Part shown: positions 10,175-12,500 of the stretch, in pieces | Position numbering within the stretch: the first letter of the stretch is position 1 | How the letters are laid out: each line of letters starts with the position of its first letter | DNA from: Stramonita haemastoma | Lineage: Eukaryota > Mollusca > Gastropoda > Neogastropoda > Muricidae | Length of the DNA: 12,500 bases | Assembly: GCA_030674155.1 (NCBI GenBank) | Contig: CM060317.1 | Coordinates: 90,505,655-90,518,154, forward strand | Reading direction: 5' to 3' | The notes under the pieces: generated by a model | Databases searched by the model: none | The model's input: the letters and a program-made list of their open reading frames with translations, nothing else | Told to the model about the DNA's origin: nothing | Program-made: the position numbers and the translations under genes

Positions 10175-10578
10175 GCAGTCACAAAGTGGCGACAGTCGAT
10201 GATGCCAGCTCTGGCAGTGTCACTGACTCCTCTGGCTGCCATGACACAGTAACCGGGTTTCATAGTGATCGATAAAAAATGACAGAAGTGGAATACGATG
10301 GAATCAGCTTTGATTTCAATAATTCTATACCTAGCTGTAAGAAAGACCATGGCCATTTGGATGGGGTGGCTATCACAAACACATCACTATCTTACATTTA
10401 GCAAATGAGAAAACATAAGCTGATAACTATGCACTGATCTCACACAGAGAATGATGATCAACAACAGGCAATAACAACGTTCATAGTTGTGTGACAGTTC
10501 ATAGTTACATCAAACTTAGTATCAGCAGCAGCAGCAATAGCAGCAGCATCGTCATTAGATACCTTTGCAGTTATGGCA
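10175..10578. other. Unique stretch downstream of the receptor gene
   Basis: About 400 bases between the minisatellite and the ATG repeat, with a short AGC-rich run near 10519-10549. A plus-strand frame from about 10160 to a TAA near 10274 reads plausibly (VDDASSGSVTDSSG) but has no good splice context. The receptor mRNA (minus strand) may extend here as 3' UTR, though I see no AATAAA on that strand. Confidence 0.35.
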
Positions 10579-10648
<70 letters not shown>

Positions 10649-10652
10649 CGAC

Positions 10653-10707
<55 letters not shown>

Positions 10708-10720
10708 TATGATGATGATG
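10579..10720. repeat. (ATG)n trinucleotide repeat
   Basis: About 47 ATG/GAT units with a GACGACG interruption near 10647-10653 and one slip (gtatg) near 10707. Poly-D, poly-M and poly-I frames follow from the repeat and are not genes. Confidence 0.95.
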
Positions 10721-10760
10721 GTGGTGGTGGTGGTGATGGTGGTGGTGGTGGTGGTGGTGG
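10720..10760. repeat. (GGT)n trinucleotide repeat
   Basis: GGT units with one GAT interruption directly continue the ATG repeat. Repeated GG runs with one-base loops could form a two-tetrad quadruplex on the plus strand. Confidence 0.9.
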
Positions 10761-10862
10761 ATGTGGCGGCAGAGATGAAGATGATAATGTTAATTGTTCA
10801 ACAAAATTCTTTTGATTCATGAAAACATGACTAAAAAAACCCATCAACAACAACCCAAACAA

Positions 10863-10917
10863 CCCCCCCCCCTAAAAAAAACAACAAAAAAACCCGAGCC
10901 CCCTGCCGCCAGTGACT
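10863..10917. other. Homopolymer-rich start of receptor 3' UTR
   Basis: Immediately downstream of the receptor stop (minus sense) are G/C runs, T-rich runs and a run of ten G (plus C10 at 10863-10872). On the transcript strand this is a G-rich, T-rich leader to the 3' UTR. Such runs are also prone to sequencing error. Confidence 0.5.
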
Positions 10918-11247
10918 CTAGGTGGAGCTGAGCATCTCGGTGATGAGCGGCTGGAAGGCGGAGGAGTAGCGCTTGAACATGGCGTTGCCGGACTTGGCCA
11001 GGTGGATGATTTCCCGCACGCGCTCCTGGATGGCCACGAAGTAGCCGTCAGCGAAGAGGTAGGAGTGCTGGGACTCCAGGTAGTGCTTCAGCAGGATGAC
11101 GTACTTGTCCCGCGTCTGGTTGATGGCCTGCCGGTCCACGATCTTGGCGTCCCGGGGGTCGAAGAGGATCATGCAGTGGATCAGCGCGTACACCGTCAGG
11201 TCGTTCTTCACCAGAGACTTCACCGCGCGACAGTACTCCACCCCGAT
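10918..11247 (-). CDS. Nuclear receptor ligand-binding domain, terminal coding exon (partial gene)
   Basis: The exon encodes the C-terminal 109 residues of a nuclear hormone receptor, a ligand-regulated transcription factor acting in the nucleus. It starts at ATC (I-G-V-E-Y-C-R) directly after a pyrimidine-rich acceptor ending in gtgcag, and stops at TAG (10918-10920). By comparison with the family, residues 12-29 fit helices 7-8 (ALIHCMILFDPRD at 21-33), 38-59 helix 9 (DKYVILLKHYLES), 69-93 helices 10-11 (IQERVREI), and 100-106 helix 12. P-LITEML matches the AF-2 core pattern (two hydrophobics, any residue, E, two hydrophobics) that contacts coactivators. The helix 9-12 spacing suggests an NR1-type receptor, possibly VDR/HR96-like, but the subfamily is not settled. 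The DNA-binding domain and earlier LBD exons lie beyond 12500. Third positions are strongly G/C, unlike the AT-rich flanks. No canonical AATAAA is visible on this strand between the stop and 10175, so the 3' end of the mRNA is not located. The GTG upstream of ATC is intronic, not a start. Confidence 0.8.
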   Translation of the reverse strand: MGVEYCRAVKSLVKNDLTVYALIHCMILFDPRDAKIVDRQAINQTRDKYVILLKHYLESQHSYLFADGYFVAIQERVREIIHLAKSGNAMFKRYSSAFQPLITEMLSST

Positions 11248-11700
11248 CTGCACGTGGGGAGAAAACAGGAATCACCTTTACCTTTATTCCACCCCGATCT
11301 GCACGTGGGGAGAAAACAGGAATCACCTTTACCTTTATTCCACCCCGATCTGCACGTGGGGAGAAAACAGGAATCACCTTTACCTTTATTCCACCCCGAT
11401 CTGCACGTGGGGAGAAAACAGGAATCACCTTTACCTTTATTCCACCCCGATCTGCACGTGGGGAGAAAACAGGAATCACCTTTACCTTTATTCCACCCCG
11501 ATCTGCACGTGGGGAGAAAACAGGAATCACCTTTACCTTTATTCCACCCCGATCTGCACGTGGGGAGAAAACAGGAATTACTTTTACCTTTATTCCACCC
11601 CCACCTGCACGTTAAGAAAGCAGGCACACACAGGAATTACCATGCTCTATTCCACCCCAACCTGCACGTGTGGAGAAAACAGGAATTCCCATGCTGTCAG
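11238..11700. repeat. 51-bp minisatellite copying an intron/exon junction
   Basis: Seven 51-bp units start at 11238, 11289, 11340, 11391, 11442, 11493 and 11544. A degenerate 57-bp copy starts at 11595 and a partial one at 11652. Copies 1-6 look identical; copy 7 differs in the ggaattactttt stretch. On the minus strand each unit holds the pyrimidine tract, the gtgcag acceptor, the first ten exon bases (ATCGGGGTGG), then AATAAAGGTAAAGG. Copy 1 contains the genuine acceptor of the receptor exon. In copies 8 and 9 the exon-like part begins GT instead of AT. Since 51 is divisible by three, long open frames run through the array on both strands; I treat these as by-products, because the receptor frame hits TAA after four codons in each decoy. 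Confidence 0.93.
11248..11275 (-). promoter_or_regulatory. 3' splice site of the receptor exon
   Basis: On the minus strand, ttcctgttttctccccac followed by gtgcag precedes ATCGGGG. This is a near-ideal metazoan acceptor: a long pyrimidine tract, then CAG. It fixes the exon start at 11247 in phase 0. The whole element is duplicated several times in the adjoining 51-bp array. Confidence 0.75.
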
Positions 11701-12500
11701 AAGTATTGTTACAGTTTTTGATTTATGAACGGCGATCATTGCCAGAGTATATAATTATGTGTACAGGGAATATTGCAAACATTGAGTCAGTTATGATAGA
11801 CAGGTACTGTGACTACAAGTTTGTGTTCATGTTGTGAACCAGCTGTGATGAAAACTGAGGCAGAAAATAACAGACAAAAGCTGTGATAAGGCTGTTGCCA
11901 AACCAATGACAGACAAAAATTGTGGTGAGCTTGTTGGCAAAAGACAGTATCTTCATTGCTGTGAACTGACCACAGTACAAAATACAATCGCTGTGAAAAG
12001 TAGTGTTAGAATTACAATCACTGCTTTTTTCTCAGAAACTTGGTGACATTTGCTTGCAGCAAGAATTGCGTCAGCAATAATTAGAGCAGTTAAATTCTTA
12101 ACGCTATCAAATTGAGAAAGTTTGCAAGATTTTTTTCTAATACCTTTCACTGGACTCCTCCATCTCGTGAAATCAGCAGGTAAAAATCCTGCAATACAGC
12201 ACAGCACGACACAACAGAATACAAATTGTTGTAAGAATAACTGTCAATGGGAAACACTTGCAAGTATAATAGTTAATACATTCGTTGCAACTTAAACACA
12301 GTTTTCTAATACAGCAACAATTTCTTGGAAAAACCTTATGCTATAAGAATAGAAGTGAGGTGTATTTGTAGCGTGAAAGTGTTTGTGATAAGAACGTATA
12401 ATATGAAAAGTGTTATCAAAAACATAAATTCTGTAGACACGTTGTTGTGATGGATACTAGGCCTCTCACTGTTCCAACTGCTGTGAAAATCGACTGGAAG
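11701..12500. other. AT-rich sequence, probably intron of the receptor gene
   Basis: This lies upstream of the receptor exon in gene orientation. It is AT-rich, and I see no part of a nuclear receptor LBD or DNA-binding domain on either strand. The minus frame at 11953-12207 contains a hydrophobic run but has AT-rich codons and no family resemblance. A possible 45-base micro-exon at 12144-12188 is described among the findings. Confidence 0.5.
11842..11950. repeat. Decayed tandem repeat, 38-39 bp period
   Basis: Three rough copies begin gctgtgatg (11842), gctgtgata (11880) and attgtggtg (11919). The first two end in acagacaaaa, and the second and third share a ctgttgcca / ttgttggca stretch. 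Substitutions are many, so this is much older than the near-identical arrays elsewhere in the window. Confidence 0.5.

Noticed and set aside
10160..10276. Plus-strand exon (VDDASSGSVTDSSG) ending in TAA
   Set aside because: The frame is short, the upstream acceptor would lie in the minisatellite with a weak pyrimidine tract, and no family is recognised.
10458..10862. Poly-D, poly-M and poly-I open frames over the ATG/GGT repeat
   Set aside because: They are direct translations of a trinucleotide repeat, with no conserved flanking protein sequence.
11048..11627. Minus-strand frames running through the 51-bp array into the exon in other phases
   Set aside because: They do not use the receptor frame. 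The repeat peptides (CRSGWNKGKGDSCFLPT type) have no known family and follow from the repeat length.
10912..11728. Plus-strand frames over the receptor exon and 51-bp array (17-residue repeats such as FHPDLHVGRKQESPLPL)
   Set aside because: These are antisense shadows of the receptor exon and of a 51-bp repeat with a length divisible by three. The receptor frame on the other strand has family features and a proper splice site.
11953..12207. 84-residue minus-strand frame with a hydrophobic stretch
   Set aside because: It has AT-rich codons unlike the receptor exon and no recognisable membrane-protein family. A single hydrophobic run in AT-rich intronic DNA is expected by chance.

Overview
This is eukaryotic, animal-type DNA with one recognisable coding piece. 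Bases 10918-11247 on the minus strand are the last coding exon of a nuclear hormone receptor: 109 residues of the C-terminal ligand-binding domain, ending in an AF-2 core (LITEML) and preceded by a strong 3' splice site. The rest is noncoding and more than half is tandem repeat. The dense (TG)n, (TC)n and (ATG)n tracts, long minisatellites, AT-rich introns and GC-rich third codon positions fit an invertebrate genome. A mollusc, perhaps a gastropod, is my guess from general pattern only. No bacterial, viral or transposon protein is visible, nor any tRNA or rRNA.

Layout: 1-1725 is a microsatellite field ((TG), (GA), (TC), (TC), (CA), then a long TG/CG tract), with a short coding-like patch at 1444-1542 on the minus strand. 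1726-3451 is unique sequence with one G-quadruplex motif. 3452-3543 is a TC tract. 3834-5046 is a 38-bp minisatellite of 32 copies. 5047-5445 is unique, and 5446-5548 is a CA tract. 5657-10174 is a very long minisatellite of about 103 units in two lengths, 42 and 47 bp. 10175-10578 is unique, and 10579-10760 is (ATG)n then (GGT)n. 10918-11247 is the receptor exon. 11238-11700 is a 51-bp minisatellite that overlaps the exon's first 10 bases and its splice acceptor. 11701-12500 is AT-rich and probably belongs to the upstream intron.

The most interesting structure is the 51-bp array. Its unit is a copy of the receptor gene's own intron/exon junction. The transcript therefore meets a series of decoy acceptors before the genuine one. 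Each near-perfect decoy is followed in frame by four receptor codons, a TAA stop that is part of an AATAAA signal, and a donor-like AAAGGTAAAG. This could yield a receptor lacking helices 8-12. The large 42/47-bp array carries an AATAAA in almost every unit on the plus strand, and nearly all its length variation sits at one palindromic junction. Both functional readings are inference; the sequence patterns themselves are directly visible.
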